From CAVZCC01 sp963773765 (GTDB taxonomy: Bacteria; Actinomycetota; Acidimicrobiia; Acidimicrobiales; Microtrichaceae), in assembly GCA_963773765.1 (NCBI GenBank), contig CAVZCC010000003.1, forward strand, positions 124,001 through 188,000: 64,000 nucleotides of DNA, written 5' to 3'. The position numbers were made by a program, and so were the translations under genes. Below are positions 36,937 through 46,312 of this stretch, piece by piece (within the stretch, counting starts at the first letter, position 1; each line of letters begins with the position of its first letter). The notes under the pieces were generated by a model, which did not search any database, was not told the origin of the DNA, and was given only the letters and a program-made list of their open reading frames with translations.

Positions 36937-38410
36937 CCGCCCTGCTGCCGCTGGCCATCGTGGTTCCCCTGGGTGGGGCGGCCGTGACCCTCCTGCTGGG
37001 CCGGCACCTGGCCGTCCAGCGCGTGATCGCGCTGGCGTCGCGCGGCGGTGACGCTGGCGGTGGCGGTGGCGATCCTGGTGTCGGTCGACCGCGACGGCAC
37101 GCTGACCGCGCCGCTCGGGGGCTGGCCCGTCTCCGTCGCCATCAACCTGGTGGCCGACCGGCTGGCCGCGCTCATGCTGGTCATCGGCGCCGCGATGCTG
37201 TTCGCGGTGCTGCTCTACGCGCCAGGGCCAACGGGCCGACGACGAGCGCTCACGGTGGTACACGCCGACCTACCTGGTGCTCATGGCCGGGGTGTCGGCC
37301 GCGTTCCTGGCCGGCGACCTGTTCAACCTGTTCGTCGCCGTCGAGATCCTGCTCATGTCCAGCTACGTGCTCATCACGCTGGAGGGCAACGACGACCAGA
37401 TCCGCTCCGGCACCACCTACGTGGTGCTCAACGTGCTGGAGTCCACACTGCTCCTGATGGCCGTCGCCCTGGTGTTCGCGGCCACGGGCACGCTGAGCAT
37501 GGCCGAGTTGCCGGACCGGCTGGCCGCGCTGCCCGAGGGGGTCCGCACCGGGCTCAACCTGCTGCTGCTCATCGCCTTCGGGCTCAAGGCCGCCGTGTTC
37601 CCCCTGTACTCCTGGCTTCCCGACAGCTATCCCGCCGCCCCCAGCCCCGTGACCGCCGTGTTCGCCGGCCTGCTGACCAAGATCGGCGTCTACGCCCTCA
37701 TCCGCACCGAGACCCTGCTGTTCCCCGGCGGCCAGCGCACGCTGCTGCTGGTGGTGGCCGGCTTCACCATGATCATCGGCGTGCTCGGTGCCATCGCCCA
37801 GTCCGACATGAAGCGCATCCTGAGCTTCCACATCGTCAGCCAGATCGGCTACATGCTCCTCGGGCTCGCCCTGGGCGGGCTGGCGGCCATCACCGCCACC
37901 ATCTTCTTCGTGCTGCACCAGATCCCGACCAAGACATCGCTGTTCCTGGTGGAAGGGATCGTGGAGCGGGAGACCGGCACCTCGACCCTGGACCGGATCG
38001 GGGGGATGGCCCGGCGCTCCGGGCCGCTGGCCCTGCTGTTCCTGCTCCCCGCGCTCAGCCTGGCCGGGCTCCCCCCGTTGTCGGGGTTCGTGGGCAAGGT
38101 CGGCATCGTCGAGGCCGGGTTCGCCCAGGACCAGTACGCCATCATCGCCGTCAGCCTGCTGGGATCGCTGCTGACGCTGGTGTCCATGCTCAAGATCTGG
38201 TCGGGCGTGTTCTGGGGGGCCACCATGCCCGCGACGACGGGGCGTGAGGGCGTGCTGCGCCACCACCCGCTGATGGCGTCGGTGACTGCGGCGGTGGTGG
38301 CCGTCGGCCTGGTCATCGCACTGGCCGCCGGCCCCATCTACCGGTTCTGCGGCAGGGCCGCGGCAGGCATCGTGGACCCGTCGACCTACTCCGAAGCGGT
38401 CCAGCGGTGA
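36933..38410 (+). CDS. mrpD: Na+/H+ antiporter subunit D, two frameshifts
   Basis: The protein begins TALLPLAIVVPLGGAAVTLLLG in one frame, continues VTLAVAVAILVSVDRDG in the next, and from about 37221 stays in a third frame to the end. Deleting one base near 37040 and one near 37221 gives a continuous protein of about 491 residues (YAQGQRADDERSRWYTPTYLVLMAG at the second join). The proton-channel region has EILLMSSYVLI, LKAAVFPLYSWLPDSYPAAPSPVTAVFAGLLTK and HIVSQIGYMLLG. It is the second antiporter-like pump subunit. Coupled by overlaps to mrpC and mrpE. Confidence 0.9.
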
Positions 38411-38923
38411 CCCGGCTGGCCGGCTCCGTTCGCGTTGCTGGGGGTGTGGATCCTCCTGTGGGGCGAGCCGTCGGTGGCCAACCTCGCCAGCGGACTGCTG
38501 ACGGTCGCCGTCGTGGTGGCCGTCGACGCCCGCCTGCGGCGGCCCCGCACCCACCGGATCCATCCGCTGGCCGTCGTGGTGCTGGTGGCCGACCTGCTGG
38601 GCCGCCTGGTCGTGTCCAGCCTCCAGGTGGCCCGCGCCGTCCTGTGGCCGACCCCGGCCCGCCTCCGCGCCGGCGTCGTGTCGGTGCCGCTGCGCACCGA
38701 CTCGCCCCTGGTGGCCACCGTGCTGGCCGACATCATCAGCCTGACCCCGGGGACCGTGACCCTGGACGTGCGCGAGGCACCACCACGCCTGCTCGTGCAC
38801 GTCCTCGGCCTGGGGGACGCGGACGCGGTGGTGGCCGACATGGTGGCGCTGGAGGACCGGGTGCTGCGCGCCGTGGACCCGGTCACGTCGGGTCGCCGTG
38901 ACGACGACGGAGGGGACCGATGA
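38407..38923 (+). CDS. mrpE: Na+/H+ antiporter subunit E, frameshifted at the start
   Basis: GTG 38407 overlaps the mrpD stop. After one extra base near 38416 the frame reads WPAPFALLGVWILLWGEPS, then LTVAVVVAVDARLRRPR and VLVADLLGRLVVSSLQVARAVLWP. These are typical of MnhE, with two or three membrane segments and a soluble tail with SLTPGTVTLDV. Repaired length about 171 residues. A start at TTG 38435 would avoid the frameshift but lose the coupled start. The stop overlaps mrpF. Confidence 0.85.
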
Positions 38924-39219
38924 TGGCCGCCGTGGGTGTCGTGAGCCTGGCGATGCTGTCCGTCGCCGCGCTGCTCGCGGCCTGGTTCGTGGTGCGCTCA
39001 CGCAACCTGGTCGACCGGGCCGTCGGCCTGGACACCGCCGTGGCGGTCGTGCTCAACGGGTTGGCGGTGGGCGTGGCGGTCGCCGGGGGCGGAGACGGCG
39101 TCGACCTGATCCTGATGATCGGGCTGCTGGCCTTCCTGGGCACCGTGACCGTGGCCCGGTTCATCGAACGCCGCGGGGCGGGTGGCCCGACCGACCCCGG
39201 GAGCGGGGACCCACGATGA
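38920..39219 (+). CDS. mrpF: Na+/H+ antiporter subunit F
   Basis: 99 residues from ATG 38920 (a second ATG follows at once). Three membrane segments with RSRNLVDRAVGLDTAVAV and a terminal FLGTVTVARFIERRG match MnhF. Overlaps both neighbours by four bases. Confidence 0.92.
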   Translation: MMAAVGVVSLAMLSVAALLAAWFVVRSRNLVDRAVGLDTAVAVVLNGLAVGVAVAGGGDGVDLILMIGLLAFLGTVTVARFIERRGAGGPTDPGSGDPR

Positions 39220-39566
39220 GCACCCTGCTCGACGTGGTGTCCGCCACCCTGCTGCTGTGCGGCAGCGCGTTGACCCTGGTGGCCGCCGTCGGCCTGTTCC
39301 GCATGCCCGACGCATACGCCCGCATCCACGTGGCCACCAAGCCCGCCACCCTGGGGATCGCGTGCACGCTGTCCGGTGCCGCGCTGCAGGTGTCCGGGGC
39401 GTCGGAGGTGACCAAGATCGTCCTTGCCCTGGCACTGCAGCTGTGGACCGTGCCGGCCTCCAGCCACCTGCTGGCCCGCGCCGGCCGCCTGTCCGGCCTG
39501 CCCCCGGCCGAGCCGGACGCGGTGGACGCCTTCGGTGACGACCCGTCCGGGGACCCGACCGGCTGA
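39216..39566 (+). CDS. mrpG: Na+/H+ antiporter subunit G
   Basis: 116 residues from ATG 39216. MnhG features: LTLVAAVGLFRMPDAYARIHVATKPATLG and a third membrane segment, then a short acidic tail. It is the last gene of the operon; a hairpin follows. With it all seven mrp subunits are present in standard order, so the locus should encode a full complex once frame errors are fixed. Confidence 0.93.
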   Translation: MSTLLDVVSATLLLCGSALTLVAAVGLFRMPDAYARIHVATKPATLGIACTLSGAALQVSGASEVTKIVLALALQLWTVPASSHLLARAGRLSGLPPAEPDAVDAFGDDPSGDPTG

Positions 39567-39567
39567 C

Positions 39568-39590
39568 CGGGCCCATCCACCCCGGGCCCG
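39568..39590. terminator. bidirectional hairpin between mrpG and the STAS gene
   Basis: CGGGCCC (39568-39574) pairs with GGGCCCG (39584-39590) across a 9-base loop in the 28-base gap between these convergent genes. Confidence 0.4.
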
Positions 39591-39594
39591 TCGG

Positions 39595-39915
39595 TCAGTC
39601 CAGCTCGGACACGGCGGCCACGACGTCCACGATGCGGTCCAGGCGGGACTCCTCCAACAGGTCGCGGGCCGCACCGGGCGGGCACACGACGGTGAAGCGG
39701 GCCCCGCGGCGGCGGGCCCGCAACGACCCCGCCACGATCAGCCCCAGGGCCACGGGCTCCAGGTAGTCGACGGAGCCCAGGTCCAGGGCGACGCGGTCCC
39801 CGTCGAGCTGGTCCAGCTCCTGGCGCAGGGCGGGCATCGTCGCCAGGTCGACCTCGCCCACCACGGACAGGACCGACCAGTCGCCGTGGGGCAGGATCCG
39901 GACGTCGAACAGCAC
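39595..39915 (-). CDS. STAS-domain anti-anti-sigma-like protein
   Basis: 106 residues from GTG 39915. The small alpha/beta STAS fold is visible: VLSVVGEVDLATMPALRQELDQL, then VALDLGSVDYLEPVALGLIVAG and a C-terminal LLEESRLDRIVDVV. The phospho-site Ser of SpoIIAA-type proteins (D-S-S/T-G) is replaced here by DYLEPVALG, so classical phosphoregulation is unlikely. No partner kinase is adjacent. It is divergent from the helicase gene by about 85 bases. Confidence 0.82.
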   Translation of the reverse strand: MLFDVRILPHGDWSVLSVVGEVDLATMPALRQELDQLDGDRVALDLGSVDYLEPVALGLIVAGSLRARRRGARFTVVCPPGAARDLLEESRLDRIVDVVAAVSELD

Positions 39916-40000
39916 GGGACCGAGGCTAACGGTGCTGCGCCGTGGCACCGTCCGGGTGCCCGGTCCGCTGTCGGTGCCGTCCCCTACGGTTGGGTCCGGC

Positions 40001-42379
40001 ATGACGGATCCGGCAGGGCCCCCGCAGGCAACCGAGGCCGTCGTCGACCTGCGGGCGACCATCGACGCACTGGTCGACGGGTGGTCCGACGACCCGCGCC
40101 TGGCCCACGTGCGACGCCTCCCGGCCCGGCCGGCCCGCCTGGCGGACCCGGCCCGGCCCAGTCCGGAGCCCCTGGCCTCGCGCATCCCCCACGGGCGTCT
40201 GTGGTCCCACCAGGCCCGGGCCCTGGACCTGGTGCGCGACGGTCGCTCCGTGGCGCTGGCCACCGGCACCGCCTCGGGCAAGTCGCTCTGCTACCAGGTG
40301 CCCGCAGCGGAAGCGGCCCTGGACGGCGGCACCACGCTCATGGTGTTCCCGACCAAGGCGCTGGCCCAGGACCAGCTCCTGAGCTTCGCGGCGTGGGACG
40401 TGCCCGGCGTGGTGCCCGCCACCTACGACGGTGACTGCACCCCGGAGGAGCGCAGCTGGGTCCGGGCCAACGCCAACGTGCTCCTCACCAACCCGGAGAT
40501 GCTGCACCAGGGCATCCTCCCCAACCACGGTCGCTGGGCCCCCTTCCTGCACCGGCTCCGGCTGGTGGTGGTGGACGAGCTCCACGTGCTGCGCGGCATC
40601 TTCGGCACCCACACGGCGCAGGTCCTGCGCCGCCTGGTCCGCCTGGCCCGCCACTACGGGGCGGACCCCACGTTCGTCTTCACCTCCGCCACCATCGGTG
40701 ACCCGGCCCGGCTCGCATCGGAGCTGTGCGGCATGCCGGTGGAGGCCGTCACGGCCGACGGCGCCCCCTCGGGCGAGCGCACGGTGGTGCTGTGGAACCC
40801 GGAGGCGGAGCCCGACGCCGAACCGGACCCCCTGGGACCCGACCCCCGCCTCCAGGACGGGACGGAGCCGGTCGGGCGCCGGTGGTCCGTGCACGCCGAG
40901 GCCGCCCTGGTGGCGTCCCGCCTGATCGACGCCGGGCTCCGGACGTTGGTGTTCTGCCGGTCCCGCCGGTCCACGGAACTGGTGGCGGCGGACATCCGCC
41001 GCTCGGTGCGGGCCGAGCACGCCGGCGCCGTGCGCTCCTACCGGTCCGGGTACCTGGCCCAGGAACGCCGGGAGATCGAGGCGGAGCTGTTCGGCGGCCG
41101 ACTGCGGGGCGTGGTGGCCACCAACGCGCTGGAGCTCGGGGTGGACATCGGCGGGCTGGACGCCGTGGTCCTGTGCGGGTACCCCGGCACCATCGCCTCC
41201 TTCTGGCAGCAGGTGGGCCGGGGGGGCCGCACCCAGCAGCCGTCGCTGGCGGTGGTGGTGGCGGGCCAGGACCAGCTGGACCAGTGGATGATGCGCCACC
41301 CCGACGAGCTGTTCGCCCGCGCACCGGAGCCCGCCGTCATCAACCCTGACAACCCCTACGTGTACGTGCCCCACCTGGGGTGCGCGGCCCACGAGCTGCC
41401 CCTCGGCCGTGGCGACGAGACCCTGTGGCCGGACCAGCTGGACGAGGGTGTCCGCCGGCTGGTGCTGGAGGACCGCGCCTCGGTGCGCCGGCGGAAGGGT
41501 GCCCGGGTGGCGGTGTGGTCGGGCCGTGGCCTGCCCGCGCCCACCATCGGCCTGCGCTCCGCGTCCAGGGGCGAGGTGCGCATCCGGGACGTGGAGGACA
41601 CGGTGATCGGCACCGTGGACCAGGCCCGGGCCTACGACGTGGTCCACCCCGGCGCGGTCTACCTCCACCAGGGGAGGGCCTGGCAGGTGGTCCGGCTGGA
41701 CATGGACGCCCGCACCGCCGTGGTGGAGCCGGTGGCCGGGGACACCTACACCCAGACCCGGTCGAAGACCTCCATCCGGTTGCTGGCCACGGACCGCACC
41801 AAGGCGGTGGGCGCATCCCGGCTGACGCTGGGCAGCGTGGAGGTGACCACCCAGGTGGTCGGCTACCAGACCCGCAACACGCTCAGCCACGAGGTCCTGG
41901 ACCGGACGCCGCTGGACCTGCCGCCCACGCACCTGACCACGCGGGCCGTCTGGTACGTGTTCCCGCCGGACCTGGTGGAACGGGCCTCGGTGGACCACTC
42001 GGCCCTTCCCGGGGCGCTGCACGCGGCCGAGCACGCCGCCATCGGCATCCTGCCGTTGTTCACCATCTGCGACCGCTGGGACGTGGGCGGGGTGTCCACG
42101 GTGGAGCTGGCCGAGACGGGAGCGCCCACCGTGGTCATCCACGACGCCCACCCCGGAGGCGCGGGCATCGCGGAGCTGGCCTTCGACGCCTCCGACCGGC
42201 ACCTGGCCGCCACCCTGGACGTGCTCTCCACCTGCCGCTGCACCGACGGCTGCCCCAGCTGCGTGCACTCCCCCAAGTGCGGCAACGGCAACGAACCGCT
42301 GGACAAGGACGCCGCGGCCCGGCTGGTGTCCGCCACCCTGGCCGGGGCCGGACGCGCCGCGCCCTCCCTGGCCTCCTGA
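40001..42379 (+). CDS. DEAD/DEAH-box helicase with DUF1998 zinc domain (MrfA/YprA-like)
   Basis: 792 residues from ATG 40001. Helicase motifs in order: ATGTASGKSLCYQ (Walker A), VFPTKALAQDQ, VVVDELHVLRG (a DELH box), TSATIGDP, then VATNALELGVDIGG and QQVGRGGRTQQ. The C-terminus has the four-cysteine MZB motif C-R-C-x3-C-x2-C-x5-C inside DUF1998. Bacillus subtilis MrfA, with the same layout, repairs mitomycin lesions. In M. tuberculosis the equivalent (Rv3649) also lies between topA and the Tad genes. Confidence 0.88.
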   Translation: MTDPAGPPQATEAVVDLRATIDALVDGWSDDPRLAHVRRLPARPARLADPARPSPEPLASRIPHGRLWSHQARALDLVRDGRSVALATGTASGKSLCYQVPAAEAALDGGTTLMVFPTKALAQDQLLSFAAWDVPGVVPATYDGDCTPEERSWVRANANVLLTNPEMLHQGILPNHGRWAPFLHRLRLVVVDELHVLRGIFGTHTAQVLRRLVRLARHYGADPTFVFTSATIGDPARLASELCGMPVEAVTADGAPSGERTVVLWNPEAEPDAEPDPLGPDPRLQDGTEPVGRRWSVHAEAALVASRLIDAGLRTLVFCRSRRSTELVAADIRRSVRAEHAGAVRSYRSGYLAQERREIEAELFGGRLRGVVATNALELGVDIGGLDAVVLCGYPGTIASFWQQVGRGGRTQQPSLAVVVAGQDQLDQWMMRHPDELFARAPEPAVINPDNPYVYVPHLGCAAHELPLGRGDETLWPDQLDEGVRRLVLEDRASVRRRKGARVAVWSGRGLPAPTIGLRSASRGEVRIRDVEDTVIGTVDQARAYDVVHPGAVYLHQGRAWQVVRLDMDARTAVVEPVAGDTYTQTRSKTSIRLLATDRTKAVGASRLTLGSVEVTTQVVGYQTRNTLSHEVLDRTPLDLPPTHLTTRAVWYVFPPDLVERASVDHSALPGALHAAEHAAIGILPLFTICDRWDVGGVSTVELAETGAPTVVIHDAHPGGAGIAELAFDASDRHLAATLDVLSTCRCTDGCPSCVHSPKCGNGNEPLDKDAAARLVSATLAGAGRAAPSLAS

Positions 42380-42438
42380 GCGGGGCCGGACCGGCCGACG
42401 GGGCCGGCCTTCTCCGGGGCCGGCTGTGCCGGGGTTCC

Positions 42439-42804
42439 TCATCGCTCCTCCACCCGGACGGTGAGCCGTTCCCGCAGCAGGATGCCCGCGACGGCGCGTC
42501 CCACCAGCGGGACCTGTGAGGGCCGGCCCTGGACCGTGACCGTGGCCAGGCCACCCGGGACCCCGACCCCGGACACCTGCACCGTGAAGCGGTCCAGTCC
42601 GGCATCGGCCAGGGCGGCCCGGGCGGCGGCGGCGGAGGGGTCGACCACCACGGCCCGGGCCGCGACACGTGCGCCGTGCACCACCAGCACGCGGTCGCGC
42701 ACCAGCAGGCCGGCCTGGACCACGACGAGGACCAGGGCGAGCACCACCGGCAGCACCAGCGCGGTCTCCACCGTGGACTGGCCCCGCTGGCCGGTGCGGG
42801 TCAC
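42439..42804 (-). CDS. TadE-like minor pilin
   Basis: 121 residues from GTG 42804, overlapping the previous stop. RGQSTVETALVLPVVLALVLVVVQAGLLV is a TadE-type N-terminus, with a Gly before the hydrophobic helix and Glu at +5 as in prepilins. The rest is a small beta-rich domain. Last gene of the Tad operon. Confidence 0.8.
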   Translation of the reverse strand: MTRTGQRGQSTVETALVLPVVLALVLVVVQAGLLVRDRVLVVHGARVAARAVVVDPSAAAARAALADAGLDRFTVQVSGVGVPGGLATVTVQGRPSQVPLVGRAVAGILLRERLTVRVEER

Positions 42805-43064
42805 GCCCGCTCCAGGATGCGGCCCACCACCGTGTCGAACAGCCGGGACACGGCATCGGACCGCGTCACCCAGGCCACCAGGGCCAGGGCGACCGCGGCC
42901 GCTCCCAGGAGGACGAGCGCGTACTCCACCGTGCTCTGGCCCCGTTCCGGGGGGCCGAGGGCCCACAGGTGGGACCGCACGGCCAGGCGCCACACCCGTT
43001 CCCGTGCCGGCGGGCGGCCGCGGGTCCGGACGGACCGGGCGGGCGGGGACGTTCGATCAACCAT
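42801..43064 (-). CDS. Flp/DUF4244-like pilin
   Basis: 87 residues. After a long basic leader the prepilin motif G-QSTVEYALVLLGAAAVALALVAWV appears, with Glu at +5, then TRSDAVSRLFDTVVGRILERA. This matches the actinobacterial DUF4244 pilin-like family that always sits between tadC and tadE. Probably the main pilin of this locus. Confidence 0.78.
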   Translation of the reverse strand: MVDRTSPPARSVRTRGRPPARERVWRLAVRSHLWALGPPERGQSTVEYALVLLGAAAVALALVAWVTRSDAVSRLFDTVVGRILERA

Positions 43065-43815
43065 GGTGGGCCTCCGGCAGGGTGGCAGGGGTCGGGACCG
43101 GGGAAGCGTCGACCGAGCGGGCGGCGGAGAGCCCGACGGGCACCAGTGTCATGACCACGAAGGCGGGGAGGATGCAGCCGACCAGGGGGAGCAGGAGCAG
43201 CACGGGCAGGCGCCGGATGCCGGTCTCGACGGCCCGCCGGGACCGACGGCGTTCGGCGTCGGCCAGGCGTTGCAGCGCCGGCGCCGCCGGCGTGCCGGAA
43301 CCGGCCGCGACGAGCAGTGCGGTCCCCAGGGCGAGCACCTCCGGTGGCTGGTCACGGGTCAGGCGTTCCAGCGCACGCTCGAGCGACACGCCACGGTCCA
43401 CGTCCTGGGCCACGCCGGACAGCGACGCGGCCACGGGTCCCCGCCCGCTGGTGCCGACCATGGCCACCGCGGTGTGCAGCGAGCACCCCGCACCTGCGGC
43501 GACGGCCAGCAGCTCGGTGCAGGCCACCAGGTCGTGGGTGGGTGGTGCGGCACCCGGCCGACGCGCCCTGCGTCGCGCCGTGCCCCGGCGGGACGGGCTC
43601 CGGAGGAACGGCCTCCGGAGCGACGGGCTCCGGAGGAAGCGACCCGGGAGGAAGCCACGCCGGCGGCCGGGACGGGACGGCCGCGGCGGGTGATGCGGGA
43701 CGGGACGCCGCTCCCCCGGCCCGGGCCCCGGCGGGACCCGTCGGGGCCAGGGACGGCGGACCACGAGCCGCCACACGGCCCACCCCGCCACCAACGCGAC
43801 GAGCGGCGCCGTCAT
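43057..43815 (-). CDS. TadC-like type II/IV secretion inner-membrane protein
   Basis: 252 residues from ATG 43815. The C-terminal half is a GspF-like domain: LLAVAAGAGCSLHTAVAMVG, LSGVAQDVDRGVSLERALERL, and a final membrane pair. Residues about 40-85 are an Arg/Pro-rich linker encoded by imperfect direct repeats (a 16-base unit at 43592 and 43622), longer than usual. It overlaps both neighbours. Confidence 0.78.
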   Translation of the reverse strand: MTAPLVALVAGWAVWRLVVRRPWPRRVPPGPGPGERRPVPHHPPRPSRPGRRRGFLPGRFLRSPSLRRPFLRSPSRRGTARRRARRPGAAPPTHDLVACTELLAVAAGAGCSLHTAVAMVGTSGRGPVAASLSGVAQDVDRGVSLERALERLTRDQPPEVLALGTALLVAAGSGTPAAPALQRLADAERRRSRRAVETGIRRLPVLLLLPLVGCILPAFVVMTLVPVGLSAARSVDASPVPTPATLPEAHHG

Positions 43816-44432
43816 CCGGTCACCCGCCGGACCAGCGCGGAGGACATCCACGCCCCCAGACCGTCGAGCGCCACCCCGACCGACAGGCACGCCGTGCCGG
43901 CCACCGAGCCGAACAGGACGCCGGCCAGGGACGGGTCCACCAGGGCCAGGATCAGCGCCCCGGTGGGCGGCAGCGCCACCAGGACCGCCACCGAGGTCCG
44001 GGCCTGGGACACCAGGGCACCGATCTCGTCGGCCACCTCCAGGTCGTCCAGCAGCGAGGCGGCCACGCCGTCCAGCGCCCGGGACAGGTCACCGCCGTGG
44101 GCCACACCGAAGCGGCACGCCCCCACCAGCAGGCCCACCCCGGGCACGGCCGACTCCTCACCCCACTGCTCCAGGGCCGGGTCGATGGCCCGGCCCCGGT
44201 CCAACCGGTGCACCAGCGCGGTGACCTCCCGACCCACCGGCCCCGGCGTGCGGGGTCCGACCTCCTCCATGGCCGCCCGCAGGGTGGCCCCGGAACGGAC
44301 CGACCGGGCCAGGTCCCCGGCCAGTCGGGGCACGGCCCGGGCCGCATCACGCCGCGCCGCGCCCGCCGACCGGCGGCGCCACCACCGCAGGCCGCACCCC
44401 GCCGCGACCACGGCCAGCACGGGCCCGATCAC
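43812..44432 (-). CDS. TadB-like type II secretion F protein
   Basis: 206 residues from GTG 44432. One N-terminal hydrophobic segment, then the GspF core (LAGDLARSVRSGATLRAAM, VGLLVGACRFGVAHGGDLSRALD) and a final membrane pair. TadB and TadC form the inner-membrane platform of the Tad pilus. Confidence 0.82.
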   Translation of the reverse strand: MIGPVLAVVAAGCGLRWWRRRSAGAARRDAARAVPRLAGDLARSVRSGATLRAAMEEVGPRTPGPVGREVTALVHRLDRGRAIDPALEQWGEESAVPGVGLLVGACRFGVAHGGDLSRALDGVAASLLDDLEVADEIGALVSQARTSVAVLVALPPTGALILALVDPSLAGVLFGSVAGTACLSVGVALDGLGAWMSSALVRRVTG

Positions 44433-45496
44433 GACCCCGGCCCCACCGCGACGACCCGGCCCGCCACCACGTCGTGGACGGTGGCCACGAACCGGCGGCC
44501 GTCCCGGCCCCGGGCCATGCCCACCAGGACGTGCACCGCGGCGCGGACCTGGGAGCGCACCGCATCCATGGGCACACCGTCACCGGCGGCGACGGCCATG
44601 TGCTCCAGCCGCGCCAGCGCGTCCGTCGCGGTGGACGCGTGCACGGTCGACATGCAGCCCCGATGGCCGGTGGACATGGCCCAGACCATGTCCGCGGCTT
44701 CAGCGCCGCGGACCTCCCCCACCACGATGCGGTCGGGACGGAGCCGCAGCGCCACCCGCACCAGGTCCCGGATGGCCACCCGTCCGACCCCCTCCGCCGT
44801 GCCGGGGCGGGCCTCCAGGCGCACCACGTGGTCGCCGGGCAGCCGGAGCTCGGCGACGTCCTCGATGGTGACGATCCGCTCATCCGCGGGCAGGAGGCCC
44901 GCCAGCGCGTTCAACAGGGTGGTCTTGCCCGACCCGGTGGCGCCGTACACCACCACGTTGCGCCGCTCCGCCACCCGGGCCCGCAGCGCCGCGGCCGGAC
45001 CGGCGCCGGCGAGCTCGTCCAACGGGACGACCGTGCTGCGGTGGCGCCGGACGGCGACCAACGGACCGTCCACCGCCAGGGGCGGCAGGACGGCGGTGAC
45101 CCGGGTGCCGTCCGCCAGCCGGGCGTCCACCACCGGATGGGAGCGGTCGGCGCGCAGGCCGAGCGGCCCGACCAACCGTTCGATGGCCCGGTCGATGGCG
45201 GCGCGGTCCAGCACCACACCGGCGCGGCTGAGCCGACCGCCCGCCTCCACCCACACCTCGCCGGGCCCGTTCACCAACACGTCGGACACGTCGGGCCGGT
45301 CCAGCAGCGCCTGGATGGGACCCAGCCCGACCAGGTCCACCGCCAGACGGTCCGCCCACCGCACCGCCTCCCCGGGCGCCAGCAACGGGGCCTCCTGCTC
45401 CAGGAGCCGGACCAGCTGCGCCACCGGGTCCTGGACCGGGCCCGTCCCGTCCAGGAACCGACGGCGCACCACGGACTCCACCGAGGCCCGGTCCAT
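44429..45496 (-). CDS. tadA: TadA/CpaF-type secretion ATPase
   Basis: 355 residues from ATG 45496. It has an N-terminal domain with VLVNGPGEVWVE, then Walker A in YGATGSGKTTLLNALAGLLP, the Asp box, a Walker B GEVRGAEAADMVWAM and the His box STGHRGCMSTVHA. The hexameric ATPase powers Tad pilus assembly. Starts directly after the CpaE-like stop. Confidence 0.92.
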   Translation of the reverse strand: MDRASVESVVRRRFLDGTGPVQDPVAQLVRLLEQEAPLLAPGEAVRWADRLAVDLVGLGPIQALLDRPDVSDVLVNGPGEVWVEAGGRLSRAGVVLDRAAIDRAIERLVGPLGLRADRSHPVVDARLADGTRVTAVLPPLAVDGPLVAVRRHRSTVVPLDELAGAGPAAALRARVAERRNVVVYGATGSGKTTLLNALAGLLPADERIVTIEDVAELRLPGDHVVRLEARPGTAEGVGRVAIRDLVRVALRLRPDRIVVGEVRGAEAADMVWAMSTGHRGCMSTVHASTATDALARLEHMAVAAGDGVPMDAVRSQVRAAVHVLVGMARGRDGRRFVATVHDVVAGRVVAVGPGS

Positions 45497-46186
45497 TCAG
45501 GACACCCCCCGCAACGCCCGCTCCACCGACCGGGGCAGCCGCGTGACGAGGGTGCCGGCGTCCACGGACCGGGCGACCGCGGGGTCCACCTCCAGCACGG
45601 CCGCCACCGGCAGGCCCAGCACCTGGGCCACGTCACGGCGGTCCAGGGCACGGCCCGGGTCGACCACCAGCACGACGGCATCGGCACGGACCTCCTCCCG
45701 CGCGGCCCGGCGCAGGGCCAGGTAGCACGGCCTGGTCACCAGCAGCGAACGGCCCGCCTCCGCCAGCGCCCGGCCCAGGGCCACCCGGCACGGTCCACCG
45801 TCCGCCACCGGCCCGGCCTCGCCCGCCGACGGGCGGAGCATGCCTGCGTCCACCACCACCGACCGCCCGGCCCCGGCGAGCGCATCCACCAGGGCGGCCC
45901 GACGCGCCGGGGGGACGTCCCAACCGCGACCGGCCGGCAACAGGTCCAGGTCCGGTGCGACGGCCACCACCAGCCGCTCGAGCGTCCGGGCCGTCCCGGC
46001 ATCGCTCTCCAGCCAGTCCCAGACGCCGGGCCCGGACGGCTCCGGCAGGCCCAGCAGCGCGGGTTGGTCACCGGCCAGGTCCACCAGGAGGGACGAGCCG
46101 GTGGCCCGGGCCCGGACCACGGCCAGCGCCGCGCTGACGACGCTGACACCGACGCCGCCCTTGACCGACCAGACGGTGGTGAGCAT
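45497..46186 (-). CDS. CpaE/Ssd-like ParA-family protein of the Tad operon, altered P-loop
   Basis: 229 residues from ATG 46186, with a GGGGGAT site. The start LTTVWSVKGGVGVSVVSAALA is a deviant Walker A: the signature Lys is present but Val replaces the second Lys, and no Ser/Thr follows directly. The rest resembles CpaE-like septum-site proteins (Ssd, Rv3660c), including LLVDLAGDQPALLG. ATP hydrolysis is doubtful. It is the first gene of the Tad operon and may position the apparatus. Confidence 0.75.
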   Translation of the reverse strand: MLTTVWSVKGGVGVSVVSAALAVVRARATGSSLLVDLAGDQPALLGLPEPSGPGVWDWLESDAGTARTLERLVVAVAPDLDLLPAGRGWDVPPARRAALVDALAGAGRSVVVDAGMLRPSAGEAGPVADGGPCRVALGRALAEAGRSLLVTRPCYLALRRAAREEVRADAVVLVVDPGRALDRRDVAQVLGLPVAAVLEVDPAVARSVDAGTLVTRLPRSVERALRGVS

Positions 46187-46312
46187 GGATCCCCCGCACG
46201 GCACCGGGCCGACCGGCGCAGGGCCGGCCCGCTCGACGGGGAAGTCGGGCCAACCCTACGGGGCCGGCCCGGCCCGGTCAGCGGGGACCGGTCACCGGTT
46301 ACAGTGCGCCCC

